From Siphonodentalium dalli (taxonomy: Eukaryota > Mollusca > Scaphopoda > Gadilida > Siphonodentaliidae): 64,000 nt of DNA. The stretch spans positions 41,766,194 through 41,830,193 of the forward strand of contig CP136069.1 in assembly GCA_032622095.1 (NCBI GenBank). Reading direction: 5' to 3'. The notes under the pieces are model-generated. The model had not been told where the DNA came from, made no database searches, and saw nothing but the letters and a program-made list of their open reading frames with translations. The position numbers were made by a program, and so were the translations under genes. The first letter of the stretch is position 1; every line of letters begins with the position of its first letter. Positions 44,946 to 57,492 of the stretch are shown here, one piece after another.

Positions 44946-45744
44946 ATCTGATTTGGCGACGAACGGCTGAAGGTCTGAAGAGGCCAGAAACAGGGACCTG
45001 CGAATATTCGAGATTCGATTCGATGTCGATATCGGGCACCCGATTCGAGATCGACACCGAATCGGTCCGCTGATTCGAATATTATCGAATCGGTGTAGTC
45101 TAGTTTTTTGCGTCTAAATAACACATGCCAAATGACCTGAAATCACAAAAATTGAAGCACAAGTTTGCCAAGTTAGCCAACGTAGGTAATTTTGAATGTA
45201 TGCCGTTCAGAATAGACGTACATTATACAAATTTTGTGCTTCGATCGCAACCCGTGAAGGTGATCAATCGCCGCATATATTTTAATCTCTATCGATACTA
45301 TCTAAATTGTCTACACGGTGCGCGATCGCTAGATGCGGAGCTCAACTGATTACCTAATGTTTAGAGCTTCAGATATCCAATTCAGATTATATGAATGAAA
45401 TTCAATGTGAGCCGCTGTTATGAGCGACAAAAATAGATTGGAATGAACAGAAACGGTGTGAAACCTTAGAACAATCTGTCTATTACGTTCTTAAATGGAC
45501 GTCATCATCTGCAATCAGTTATCTGCGACAGAATTCCTATAAATTTCCTACTTTAAGTTTCTGTTTCCCGGTAAATCGAGCGCGTTTCACCAAGTTTCGA
45601 TCCGTTGAATCTTGTTGATAACATTTAACACTTGTAAGTTGTGTCTGTTTCTGTGACCCCTCCGTGGAGACAATTACTGTGAATATGCGATGTAGGTGTT
45701 TGATCCCACCACTCCAAAGACATATATATATATATCTATATCTA
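44946..45744. other. No recognisable gene
   Basis: Contains a cluster of GATTCGA/TCGAATC half-palindromes at 45003-45100 and otherwise unique sequence. Confidence 0.45.
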
Positions 45745-45754
45745 TATTTGCGAA

Positions 45755-45789
<35 letters not shown>

Positions 45790-46960
45790 GTTCTATAGAA
45801 ATTCACAGGGGACCATCTAGATGATGCCAAAGGGTTCTAATAGGAGTAACTTTTTACGAGAAAGTTAATAGTCGGGGTTAAAATTTTCTAAAGTGACGCC
45901 GTTGTTGCCAGGGACAGAAAAGGGGGAGGGGCGGAAAAAAAATTGTCGGCGATTGCCACGAAACTTATATATAATCATCCCCATAATATGAGGAATCTAA
46001 TAGTGTGTTTTAAATATGGGAAAAGTCGCACCGTTCGCGTCAGTGGTGCCCGGAAGGGGGAGGGGCATAATTTTTTTCTGTCGCCGATTGCCACGAAACT
46101 TACATTTAAGCATCCCCATGATATGAAGAATCCAACGGTGTGGTTTAAATATGGTGGCGTCGTTCGAGTCAGATTTGCCCGAAAGGGGAGAGGGGCACCA
46201 AAATTGATAAAACTAATTTTAGCGCCGATTTCCACCAAATTGATATATATTCTTCTTCATGATACAAGGAATCTAATTGTGCGATTTGACAACACCAAAT
46301 TGTTGTCGTTTGGATGAGAGATTGGGAGGGGGTGGGCACTAAATTTGATAATAATTGGTTTAGTCGCCGATTGCCACCAGACTTATACAAAAGCATCCCC
46401 ATGGTATGAGGAGTCTAATGGTGTGGCTTATATCTGTCAACAGGGACAGGGGCACCAAAATTGATGCACAATTTTTTTGGCGCCAATTTCCACCAAATTG
46501 ATACACGTTCTTATCCATGATACGAGGAATCTGATTGTGTGATTTAAAGACGCCATAGTGGTGCTGTTTATGTGAGAGATGGGGAGGGAGGGATTGACAG
46601 AAAATTTGATTTAAAAAAACATTGTTTAGTCGCCGATTATCACCAAACTTATAAACAATCATCAACATGATATCAGGAGTGTAATTGTGTGGTTTAAGGA
46701 TGTCACAAGTGGTGCCATTCGAGTCATTGGTGTATAGAGATGAGATGGACATTATATTTATATGTTTATGGCCGATTTCCACCAGATTGATACATATTCT
46801 GCTCCGTGATACGAGGAATCTTATCGTGTGGTTTAGACACAACAAATTGGTGCCCCTATGGGTGAGAGATATGGAGAACTTCAATTTGACACGAATTTGT
46901 ATACTCGCCAATTTTCACCAATTTCATATATATGCATCTCTAATCTCTAATGAGTCTTAG
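45745..46960. repeat. CTGT microsatellite followed by eight ~137-bp degenerate tandem units
   Basis: (TGTC)n at 45754-45788. Then units anchored on GTCGCCGATTGCCACGAAAC-like motifs at about 45946, 46081, 46221, 46363, 46481, 46630, 46767 and 46903 (spacing 118-149). Each also carries CATCCCCATGATATGA and GTGTGGTTTAAATATG-type blocks. Frames open through it on both strands are repeat artefacts. Confidence 0.85.
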
Positions 46961-47567
46961 TGTGTGCAGCTTGAGTCCGAAATAGGGACGGGAGGGTCAC
47001 CAAAAACTGACACAAAATAGTAACCCACTTATAAGTCACTTGAACAATTATATCTTCTTAATTGTCATATTTATATGGGGATGGCAATCAGGACATTCAC
47101 ACAATGAGCTAGCAAAAAGAGATACATAGAAGAAGCATTAAACGTATAAACTGAGAGACCTCGAACCGTCAGAGGATTGCATATATATTATAACAAAATT
47201 GAGTATGTTCCATTCAATACAGTTTCCACAAAAAAAGTTACAATTTGTCAGGATATATGGAAGGCCTGTTCAAAAATAGTGGTCACAGTGTGCAGTCATA
47301 TATAGTTTCTTCTGATATACAATAAAATGCAGTTAGTAGCACATGACTTTTCAGGATACTCCCAATACTGACATCTGACAAGGGGTTTAGAACAGACTCA
47401 TCGACTGACATAAACAACTCAAAATCTCGCTCTGTGTCTGGCAAATGTAGCTGATATGCACGCGCAGCAACATATATAGCACCATGAACAGAGGAGCACC
47501 TGGAAATTTCTTTAAAACATCTGTATCTTCATGGAGATATGATAGCCAGGTATCCTCGAGATCTTAG
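46961..47567. other. No recognisable feature
   Basis: Unique sequence between the tandem array and the 3.9-kb TIR element. Confidence 0.5.
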
Positions 47568-47884
47568 TCCAACCACAGGAGCTTGGAATTTGGTGAAAAA
47601 CCCTCTTTTATTGGCGGAACCACCACCCGGGACCATAGGTCACGGAAGGAACGAAACAGAAAATTGTTTCCACCTATTTTGAACTCAACTGTATTCCTAC
47701 AAAAAATATATTTTCACTAAAAACTTTGGTACCTCTTACACCTTAGATGCCAATCTACAACATTCCATAGGTATATTTTTCCAGTTCTTCGAAAACCTCA
47801 CTTTATTTCGGTAATGTATTGTAAATTCACCAACGAACACAAATCTGCGACACCTACATCACCCGTTCTAGAATCTGAATGACA

Positions 47885-48887
47885 AATGGCACAAAACCAT
47901 TTTTCCGGAATAACAAAGTCGGAACGAAATAAAATCGAAACCTAAATTTAAAGCCCGCGAAATTCAAAAATATTTGAAAGTGCGTGCGGTTTTCGAACTT
48001 AGGCGCCAGAAAACTTAAATCTGTTTATGTTTGCGTCATACTATGCTCGTTTTTGAAGATCTATTGTGCATTTTCCTGAAAATTTCTGTATTTTTCTGTG
48101 TCTGCTGTTATCATCTCATGAAAATGACGACTACCCAAGAAGATATTCTTCATTTGACTGAATGGTAATTTGTACATATATTTCATATTTAATTTATTTC
48201 TATTTATGGCACGACCACCTGGTATTGTATTTTACTTCTTGTTTTATGTTCGTTATGTACAGGTAGGCCTATATGTACTAGTTGACTTTGTGATGCTACT
48301 GGTTGCAACGATTGGTCATAAGAGGACCAAAACTCTCTAGCGCCCTCTCTCGCTCATAGGAGCTTGTGTCGCGCTCCGTTGTATGGGCCTAAAATATCCA
48401 TCATATAATAGTAATAGTAATCAACCAACTGATTACTGGTCGAATATCACGAAGTAGAAGAAAAAGATATATAGACTCACGGGGAGGCCTGGTATATATG
48501 CCTATGCATGAAGCGATTCCTTTGTGCGTTTTGGTGCAGATTCGTTGCCAGAATATCTTAATTATTTCCACATCAAATGCTGTTTTTTACTAGTTCTGCA
48601 ACAAATATATGTCTTAGTTGATGAGAGAAGACATTTTTCTTGAGTTAGGTAACGATATTGGCCATGCATATATAGAACGAGTGTTTAGTTTCGGGAAATT
48701 CAAATTTGTCAATGTAGGGTACAGAAACTCGCCATTAATATGCCAAATACAGTAACAAAATGTAATAAGATTCTTTAATGTAAGAGAACAAAATTAACCT
48801 GCGTATTCTTCACAGTATACGTTTTATTTGTGCGTTTGCAAGTTGTATATAATACAAACTGGTTTACCGAATAACTAGTTTATAAAT
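47885..48887. other. Interior of the 3.9-kb element, no gene seen
   Basis: Unique, non-coding by inspection. Confidence 0.5.
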
Positions 48888-49301
48888 CATTGTCACAAGG
48901 CAATCGATCACAAATGTAGCCAGCTTTTCTATGGCGATCACATTTGTAGCCAGCTTTTCATATTCAGGCGAGCCTCAATGAACACGATCAGGTTAATCTA
49001 ATTTTTCTGAGTTGATGGATGAAAACAACTTGAATTTAGTTTTGATATAAGTTCATTTATAACCTGATGTTTCGGATCAATGTCGTTGGAATGCTCGAAT
49101 TATATTCCAATATAAGTTGATAAACGAAGTCAGTTTCGGAGCATGACGTCGACATTTTAGTCACGAACGTGATGACGTCATATTTCGGGCAATATAAACC
49201 ACGAATTAGAAAAGCTGACTACGAATGTGATCGCCGGTGAAATAAGCTGGCTACACTGGCTACGAATGTGACCGTCACTGACCGGAGTCTTGTGACAATG
49301 A
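48888..49301. mobile_element. Nested MITE with TCATTGTCACAAG ends
   Basis: 414 bp. Termini TCATTGTCACAAG and CTTGTGACAATGA. Inner repeats ATCACATTTGTAGCCAGCTT (three variants on the left) are inverted on the right as GCTGACTACGAATGTGAT. Confidence 0.78.
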
Positions 49302-49367
49302 CCCCATCGGCGTAACTTTCATGGTCGATGAAACGAGTGGCTGAAATCCGACGGCGGCCATGTTTCT

Positions 49368-49531
49368 ATTTAAGAAATAAATACACGGTGTAGAGGTGTG
49401 TATGGTCAAGTTGTACCACAAAAAACTGATTGTAGGACGACGCGTAGCGGAGTCCTACAATCAGTTTGTTTGTGGTACAACTTGACCATACACACCGATA
49501 CACCGTGTATTTATTTCTTTTGTAATACGAC
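49368..49531. repeat. 164-bp hairpin (foldback)
   Basis: Arms from AAGAAATAAATACACGGTGT pair with the reverse complement ending at 49531, including GTATGGTCAAGTTGTACCAC. The loop is near CGACGCGTAGCGG. A TTGTAATACGAC motif after it is inverted at 50457-50468, so the hairpin may be one end of a ~1-kb nested element. Confidence 0.82.
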
Positions 49532-50499
49532 TGAAAGTTTATGGTCACAATTCGACTGAATAGTCAACGAAATACTGCACTTTTTCGGTCTCAGGTGAGA
49601 AAACATTTCGTGGTGTAATTCGTATTGGGCGTACTCGATTCTTTGCATGGAGTACTCTAGTAATTTGTTTGCGTAAATAATCGTTGTGATTGGCTAAAAA
49701 ACCATGTGTTTTCAGCGGCGCCCGTGCCTTTCATTTAAATTGTACAGGAAATACGATTGCTGTCATTTCTGTGTTGAACGTTGTTGGGACAACATGAATA
49801 TTATCATCGACTATGGACCATTTTTCTTACACAAAGCGATCTAAATGATCTAGTTTACTAAACTAATCTTATTCCCCTTCTGTACTGGTGAACAAGCGCT
49901 CTTTAAAAAACTTCTCCAAATATGCCCGTTATTTCGTCAAAAACACTTCTTCAAATATCTCCGTTATTTAGTTAATAAAAATAATTTCTTATTTCATAAT
50001 TCGCGCTATTTCGTCATTTCGATGCATTTTTTATTCCGCAATTTCGCTGTATTTTCCTATTTCGCTTTTTCGTGGTATTTCATATTTCGATAATTCGCTA
50101 TATTTGACATATTATGGGATATTGGCATGCCTCAACGGCTGGCGTGGCATGCCACATACCCTTTATCACTGAGGAATTTTAACTAATAGTTTTGTATTAC
50201 TACAGAGTAACATTGGTCTGTATCAGGTGGCTAAATAATTCAAAGGGTTACGGGTGCCGGTGTACTCCGTTGATGCCCCGTTTGCGCGGAGTTAGAAAAG
50301 ACGGGAAAAGTCGCGTGCGGCGATCTGAATAAACCGATTTTTTTCGTGGTACAATTGGAAAAAGTAGAATTGTACCACAAAACTGGAACGAGATAGCCAT
50401 GGTAACTCGGGCCACTGGCCAATCAGGACATGGCTTTTAAGCATAGTTAGGCAGGGTCGTATTACAAGACTAATTACACGACGATCGCACCAATGTTAC

Positions 50500-51075
50500 A
50501 GTCTCTAGCAATGATTCGTTCTCATTTTGATACCAATGTCATGAACAATTTAACGATGATCGGTTCATCGACATAGGCTCTAGGCAGTGTTATTGATTTA
50601 ATTATATATGCGGTGTTGTCGCTGAAATCCGACGGCGGCCATGTTTCTTTGAGAATTCACAGCAAAATGACTCGTTCCCATCTATATGTCAATGTCAACC
50701 TCCGTGACAAATTTAATTATGATCGGACCAACACTGCGACCTCTTGCCCACGGTGCTATATGATGCAATTTTGAAATCCAAGATGGCTGTTGGCGGCCAT
50801 TTTTTTCATGCAAATAAGCCCAAAATGACTCGGTGTCGTCTATATATCAATGTCATGATCGATGAACAATTTCGTGATGATATAGGAGCATCGACACAGG
50901 CTCTAGGCTGTGTTATTGATTAAGATTTATCTAGTATTATCACTTAAATCCACGATGGCTGCCAGTGGCCATGTTTTTATGCAAATGAGCCCAAAATAAT
51001 TCGTTCCCATCTAGACGCCAATGTTATCATCCATCAAAAAGTTCACGATGATCAGTGCATCGGTACGGTCATGTA
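50500..51075. repeat. Degenerate ~160-bp tandem array with GGCGGCCATGTTT core
   Basis: Four units (about 50506, 50640, 50790 and 50960). Each holds a GCAAATGAGCCCAAAATGAC-like block, a CAATGTCAT...GATGATCGG block and GACACAGGCTCTAGGC-GTGT. A fifth partial unit at 49320-49360 lies on the far side of the nested elements. Confidence 0.75.
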
Positions 51076-51498
51076 ATAAACATGTAATCAGCAGCTATGT
51101 TCGAAATTATAAACGGTACTTTCATGCTATCCGTCTCCGGATCATAGTTTTAAAGTTTCCGCATATTTCGGTACCAGTTCCGCTTCTCAGATTCTAGAAC
51201 GGGTGATGTAGGTGTCGCAGATTTGTGTTCGTTGGTGAATTTACAATACATTACCGAAATAAAGTGAGGTTTTCGAAGAACTGGAAAAATATACCTATGG
51301 AATGTTGTAGATTGACATCTAAGGTGTAAGAGGTACCAAAAGTTTTTAGTGAAAATATATTTTTTGTAGGAACACAGTTGAGTTCAAAATAGGTGGCAAC
51401 AATTTTCTGTTTCGTTCCTTCCGTGACCTTTGGTCCCGGGTGGTGGTTCCGCCAATAAAAGAGGGGTTTTGACCAAATTCCAAGCTCCTGTGGTCCAA

Positions 51499-51978
51499 CC
51501 CACTAGATTGATGCATCTCAAAATGTAAAACCCAATTGTCATCTTTTATTTATGCGAACTAATGTCTTTATGATGTCCATGTATCATAGTATAACGTCTG
51601 ACGTATACGCAGTTGTAAATAAATAAATACTTCATTATTGGTGGAACGGATTAATCGCGATAAACAGAATGACAATTGACAAGGTGGGCCACTACTTATA
51701 TTCCATGACTGTAATAATCATGTTTTGTGATGCTATTTGAATATACAATTTATGAGAAAACGTATAACACTTTGAACAAGAGTGTTCTCTATTCCCAACA
51801 AATATCCACAGCACACAGATGGTTTCACATCGCATTAACCTGGGCAACGCCGGGTAACCCTGCTAGTATATATATATATATATATATGGGGTCTATTGTG
51901 CCAAAATACCTGTGTTCTCTACGTCACCGGAATCCACTGAAAAAACTTTATACGCGAAATCAAGCATTTGTGACTTGG
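51499..51978. repeat. SINE-tail-like sequence ending in an AT run
   Basis: AACGCCGGGTAACCCTGCTA at 51846-51865 followed by (TA)n to 51887 resembles the common invertebrate SINE tail CGGGTAAYRCTGCTAGTATA. The rest is unique. Confidence 0.45.
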
Positions 51979-52077
51979 CGGACAGACTACACTGTATGTG
52001 GGGTGACTTGGTGGCCGGACTACACTGTATGTGGGGTGACTTGGTGGCCGGACTACACTGTATGTGTGGTGACAGCC
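51979..52077. repeat. 33-bp minisatellite, three copies
   Basis: Unit GACTACACTGTATGTGGGGT plus GACTTGGTGGCCG. The period is a multiple of three, so frames stay open on both strands and give false repeats such as YTVCGVTWWPD. Confidence 0.9.
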
Positions 52078-53348
52078 TGCAGAGGAACAATAGTGTGACA
52101 ACTTGGATGATTTATTCATTATGTCAAATGCAATAATGTAACAGATTCGTTTCCGATAAAACATGATATGTGAAATATGACAAATATGAATGTCTCCCTT
52201 TTCTAAAATAGCTGATATACAGCAAAAACAAAACAATGGTGGATATCGTAACTGTACGTATATATAGCTCTCTCATACCGTGTGTTATAGTACGGAGGAC
52301 TAGCTCATATCGGGGACGTGGAAACATGGGTGTCTTGGCAGTGTCTCAACCCCTCAACTTTGATTATACTTTTCAAATAGTTGGACATATCATGCCTGAC
52401 ACAAAATCATTGGAAAATTCAGAAAAAAAATAAAATGATATATTTCTTTGTATACATGGGCCATGGGCGTTTTATTTATAGAAATGGGAATTTTTGGGAC
52501 GGACTAAAAGTCGAACTTCGACCCGGAGGCCGAGTCCGGTAAAAGGTGTAGTTGGGAATTCTGGTGAGATGCATGAGAAACCTTCAGTGATAAGCCGTAT
52601 ATATAATTATATATATAGTTGTAATAATTTGAAGGATGTGATCTTGAGCGCGTTACCATTTCTGACATTGGTTTTCTTGTATTTGCTGTTTTGGAATTTC
52701 ACTTTGGGACAACAGGGGAATGAAAAATCAAACCCGCAAACACGTTCTTGCCCTGTTTTGGCCACGGGGACGTGATTAACGGATCTCCGTGGTGGTGGGG
52801 AGGGGTGGCGGTGAGTGTGGGCACAAATTGGGTTTTCCAACTGCACCAGTTGAACCAGACAAAATTTTCAAGTAAATTCCATTTGCACCTCGCCTTAATT
52901 GGGTTGTAAGTTTCCAACTGGCAATTCAACCTTTCCAACTTTTGGAAATTTCCCCAACGTGATATTTTGCACTTACGATATATACTATCATATCCCCATG
53001 GTGAAACGTGCACAGGGCGGAACCCTAAGTTAAAATAAAAAAAATTGAAATCTGTTCATATTTGTTGACCCGGTGTGTCAAACATGATATTTCCAACATT
53101 TTTATTTTAGCAACTTGAAAGTCGGGAGTGAGATACCCCTCACCCTGTCGTCACGTGCCTCATTTGCCTGCTCTTTGTGTTCGATTCGTCACTAGCGTGT
53201 GCGTTCGTGTTGGTTTACCAATCGCCAACACACACAAATGCACATTCGAATACACCTTCAAGTCTTTTCCTAGAGTTACCCATCCTGGTATTGAAATAAA
53301 AGGTTATAATCAACTAAGTCATTTCACACAGGCGACAGTGTTAGAGTT
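52078..53348. other. No recognisable gene
   Basis: A 93-codon plus frame (52494-52775) with a hydrophobic segment has no recognisable similarity and no splice support. A GT-rich stretch lies at 52785-52815. Confidence 0.45.
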
Positions 53349-53441
53349 AAGCTATGTCCCAGTCTCATTGAAAAGCCGACTAAAAACCTATCGGATGTAC
53401 ATTTCGACCGATCCGATAGGATTTTAGTCGGCTTTTCAATG
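53349..53441. repeat. ~92-bp hairpin
   Basis: CCAGTCTCATTGAAAAGCCG pairs with CGGCTTTTCAATGAGACTGG. Arms ~38 bp, loop ~15 nt. Single copy in this window. Confidence 0.88.
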
Positions 53442-55090
53442 AGACTGGCCATGCCCATGATTCACTTGCGGTACTGAACCAAAACGTCAGAAATGGTGGC
53501 GTTTTGAACTCGATGTCCGACATAAGTTGTCAAAAATAAAATGGTGTCAAACCATACTTATTCCTGGAAATAAATTGAGATTTCCACAAATACCCCTTTT
53601 TACAAAAACATTTTAGCATAGAAAACTACCCACAACCGCTTTTATTTGGCGACCAACGTAGACGCTAACCTTGGCGAACATTCCCACAAAAATAGCCGAG
53701 GAATTATACCAAAGCCAATGAATTTCATTTTTTCGTTCATATTAATCAACCGAACATATTATCCAGCATGACATTTCAAACTGTTAAAATATTCGGCCAA
53801 AGTGCCCAATGTCGCCACGTCTCTGTATAGATTGAAAGCGTTTCAAATGCTAAAAGATAGTCTATCTCTTCCCAGCATGTTTTATATAGATTCCAGGGTA
53901 TAATATAATAGATACGAATCGAGAACATGTTTTCGGAAAAAACTTCTATAAATTAATATCAATTGTATTTAGAATGTCTTACGACATTAGATGCACATAT
54001 TTAGGGGCTATTTCTAGAACAGAAATCCGATCGAAAAGTATCAAGAGCGTACAAAGAGAGACAACTCTATCTTGTTAGCAGCCTCAATCAAGGACAATTG
54101 CATATCAGCTAAGAGATTTACCGCGAATTAAGATAGAAATATACCACTTTATTGTGCATTTATACATGTACACCATCTTCAGTTTTATCTGAATTTTATT
54201 CACAATATAGATATTTGTAATCTTGAAATCGCGATTTATAAAAAAATAAATATGTTGTTGTCGTCATTCTGACCCGGAAGAGACAGACCATCATTAAATG
54301 AGTTCTCCGTTAGTCCATAATATATATAGAGACACACCATCATTAAATGAGTACTCCGCTAGTCCATAATATATATAGCACAAACATTATGATGAAAATG
54401 AAACGAAACGAAAAGTTCATCCAGGACGCCATACGAAACAACAGATATGTGTCACAATACCTTTTAGCTATTTACAACATTAACGGATAAGTATTGCCAA
54501 GTCGATGACTTCTTTCCAATTTCGAAAATAGAGTTATTAATCTTTGGAAAGTATGTACAAAATAAATAAATAAATAAATATGTCCAAAATATACATATTC
54601 ACATGCAGAGTTTGCACATATATAAATAAACACGAGGCACCGAATGCTCTCCTGCGTTCAGTATTCTCCCACGATCCTCTCTGCAAATGACGGATTATCA
54701 AATTAACTTCATGCCCAAGCATTTACTATGACAAACGGTGACACACAAAACAGTTACGTCAAGTCAAGCAGTCGATAATGGTGGACACACACTGGCAGGA
54801 ACGAACGACGGAAGCCTGCTACACATGTAAGTGTACACGGTTAGACTAGTCATAGCACTGCATGCATCGATACACAAATCTATTGCGAGTAAATTCCCTT
54901 GTCTTGAAGTACCGACACCGAAACCACGTGCGAAACGGAAAGTAAACTCCGCAACAGTTCAGCTCCATGCCCTCTGAAAGCGCAACCCTGCAAGTCTACA
55001 AGGATATATCCTTCGGCGTAAGCGGAACGACTCCATGTGGTGAGTTCAGACATGTCTGAAGATCTGCCGTACAACCCGAGTTATGTCCCT
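53442..55090. other. 3' flank of the GPCR gene, with a 49-bp tandem duplication
   Basis: Tandem copies at 54280-54328 and 54329-54377 (CCATCATTAAATGAG...). The rest is unique. The GPCR 3' UTR must start at 55090 and run downward. Confidence 0.55.
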
Positions 55091-55257
55091 TCACATCGAA
55101 GCAGACGATGCCATTGTGTGCTCTGTCACTTGTGTATTCTGTGAGTAGTTACTTTGGGACATGCTCATTCCGTATGTGTTTGTCCGATGTGTCGGCGTCT
55201 TCTTCAAACAGAGATTCAAGCAGAAACATGTCTTCCTGAATTCTTTCCGGAACTTAG
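55091..55257 (-). CDS. GPCR last exon: helix 8 and cytoplasmic tail
   Basis: 167 nt after a CCCTGTTTCAG acceptor: two bases complete an Ala codon, then 54 codons and TGA (55093-55091). It encodes KFRKEFRK, CFCLNLC (probable palmitoylation), KKTPTHR and a Ser/Thr/Gln-rich tail ending MASSASM. Possible minus-strand AATAAA signals lie near 54147-54210. Confidence 0.83.
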
Positions 55258-56273
55258 CTGAAACAGGGATAAGATAACTTAAAGTTCAGCAAACAATTGC
55301 AGTTAGATTTGCCATTACATTCAGTTTGCGCTAGTTACGAAAATGGATTCAACGCACGTTTTTGATGTTACATGCTGCACAAGCTGCAGAAAGAAAAGTT
55401 ATTAGTCGTTATCTGTTAGGTGACATTTTCGATCGTTTCTGGAAGTCTGTTCACAGCATACTTATCATTTGAGAGTATTTTGGTTATAATGTATATGCAG
55501 AGACACCGGTATGTATCGCCTTATTTTAATCACAGAGGTTACCAGATACAGTTTTATATTGGAGATTGCATATCGATTGGACACATGTGTACACAATCAG
55601 ATGGAAAAATATGACAACTGAACAAAATATTAATTTTAAATGGCTGTCCAGACTGTATTCTATACATTATGTTTCTCTTCAAACCATACCAGCATAGACA
55701 GTTAGTGTTGAGTATTATAAGAATATTACCTAATGTTAATTTGAGTTCAGATTGACTTATATATAGGCCCATATGGCCGTGTGTGTCAAATCATATTTTT
55801 GTAATTACATGTATGTATATAGGTACATGTATTTACGATATTCATGTCACTTTAACAAATCAATCAATCAATCGATTGATCAATGTATTATACGAGAAAT
55901 ATAATGATTTGATAATTTATGTATAGCCTTCAAAAAATTAATTTTATCTTTGCTATACAGCTATACATGTAGGCTATTCGACTTACGTGTTTCGTCGATT
56001 ACCATAGGAAGAGTAATTCCATGCAAAATAAGGAAACCAAGTAACACCATTTACTTTACATTAGCATGCAGCGTATTTGCCTGTAGATTGCATTTTTTTT
56101 TATTGATTCCTGACACTACATTTCGTGTATTATATCTACGGATGTTATGCTCACCACTCATGAAGTTATATATGATTGGATTCATCGCACTGTTAATATA
56201 CGGCAGCAGATGAGAAAACAGTGTCATCACCATAGTTTCCGTGTGGCTCATTCCTTTCAACTTGTCCGCATAT
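55091..56273 (-). CDS. Rhodopsin-family peptide-type GPCR, last two exons (TM7 and C-tail)
   Basis: Two minus-strand exons, 56273-56155 and 55257-55091, join in frame across an 897-bp GT-AG intron and end at TGA. They encode the end of extracellular loop 3, TM7 with the NPIIYNFMS form of the NPxxY motif, then AKFRKEFRK of helix 8, a CFCLNLC cluster typical of palmitoylation, and a ~40-residue Ser/Thr-rich tail. The pattern (HLLPYINSAMNPIIYN then a KFRxEF helix 8) is that of class A neuropeptide receptors such as orexin/allatotropin or secretagogue-type receptors. I cannot assign the ligand. Exons for TM1-TM6 should lie at higher coordinates, and I did not find them before 64000. Confidence 0.85.
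55258..56154 (-). other. Intron of the GPCR gene
   Basis: 897 bp bounded by GTGAGC and TTTCAG on the minus strand. AT-rich, with no repeats seen apart from AATCAATC runs near 55857. Confidence 0.75.
56155..56273 (-). CDS. GPCR exon with TM7 and NPxxY
   Basis: 119 nt. The acceptor on the minus strand is a T-rich tract ending GTTCCAG just before 56273, and the donor is AGTG|GTGAGC at 56154. One base, 39 codons and one base remain, so phases match the next exon. It encodes YADKLKGMSHTE, FSHLLPYINSAM and NPIIYNFMS. Reading through the donor gives a non-GPCR-like sequence, whereas splicing gives SAKFRKEF, a normal helix 8. Confidence 0.86.
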
Positions 56274-57492
56274 CTGGAACAAAACGGAGATAACATTAAC
56301 AACGATTGTCGATCAAAGAATTGTCATGTGGACCAATTTCTCTTTCCGTCATCTCGCTTTCAATATTCATCTGCTCACCGCTAACTGTTTTGTGCCACCA
56401 ATATAAGATTAAAACAAGTTTTAAATGTATACATTGAAAGCCTAAATTGTGTTTGTAATATTCAACGCCATGTTGCAAATAGCCTATAACATACACAAAC
56501 CACGAAAAAGATGGGAATATGGAATTTTAATTTTCTGAGTAGATCATCATTTGAAGCTACAGCCGCTACATGTGTCATTTGCAAACAACGAACATTGCTT
56601 GGTGCCAACATCACACCCCCTTTGGACTGGAACTCGTTTAAAGACTCTAGTGGTGTTCGCAACCTTCAATTATGTCTAATATGTATATATGTGAGAATGG
56701 ACGGAGGCCTTGAATGGCTCAGTATGATTGCTCATTGATTCAATGTACGTGATCAAATTCTCATTCCTGATCGAGCTGGCCAGCCTGGCCTCACATGTAT
56801 ACATGTATCGATCGCAATTGCACATTGAGAATTCCCTCTATTCAGATTAAGTTTGTAAATAGATCCCGATTTTCGCCCATGTCAGGATTCTAACCCACGC
56901 CCACCTCGTATATCCCAGACTGCGATGATGAAATTCGCGACATAACCACATCGGCTACGGGAACATCCTTAAACGGGAAGCTGTCAAAACATAAATTCAA
57001 AGATTGACACAAAACGGATTTCTCTGAAATCGTATTGCATGTGTTAATTACTTCAATGTGCATGAACTTATCTCATGTGTTATCGAAAGTGTCATGTATC
57101 GATCGAATGGCACGTTGAGACGTCCCTCAACCCTGACCAAGCAAAAAGAAATCGGTCCTTAATTTCGGGGGAGAGAATAGAAGAGAGACATTGAGATACA
57201 TTATATTATCACTGAAACAACAAGGGACAGGGACGTGCTTAGATGGTCTCCGTTGCGGGTGTCCACCTTGAAATTGCCAACTGCACCCCTTTGTTCAAAC
57301 TCCAACGGTAACCAAATTCCATGTGCACTCCACTTGGGTTGGAACTTACCTGCTAAAGGTTGGAAACTAATGAACTGTCAGATCAAAATTTTAACCAAAT
57401 ATAGAAAAATATGCTGCTGTTGGTCTAAAAACAATATATTCCCCACTAATTTCTGATTGGAAATTGAAACAATGAGAATAATTTAAAACCAT
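56274..57492. other. Upstream intron of the GPCR (minus) and unique DNA
   Basis: No TM1-TM6 exon recognised on the minus strand. No repeat that I recognise. Confidence 0.45.

Larger units (their letters stand above)
47568..51498. mobile_element. 3.92-kb element with ~310-bp terminal inverted repeats and 5-bp TSD
   Basis: Element 47573-51493, flanked by TCCAA (47568-47572 and 51494-51498). Arms 47573-47881 and 51186-51493 are about 95% alike, starting CCACAGGAGCTTGGAATTTG. No transposase frame is visible inside. It carries a small MITE (48888-49301), a perfect-looking hairpin (49368-49531) and a tandem array (50500-51075). The superfamily is unknown. Confidence 0.87.

Noticed and set aside
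45943-46911. Long frames on both strands (124 and 183 codons)
   Set aside because: Lie in the 137-bp tandem array; peptide repeats follow the DNA period.
51919-52236. 105-codon minus frame with repeated SVVRPPSHPTY
   Set aside because: A product of the 33-bp minisatellite, whose period is divisible by three.
52494-52775. 93-codon frame with a hydrophobic stretch as a small membrane protein
   Set aside because: No recognisable similarity and no supporting promoter, splice or poly(A) context.
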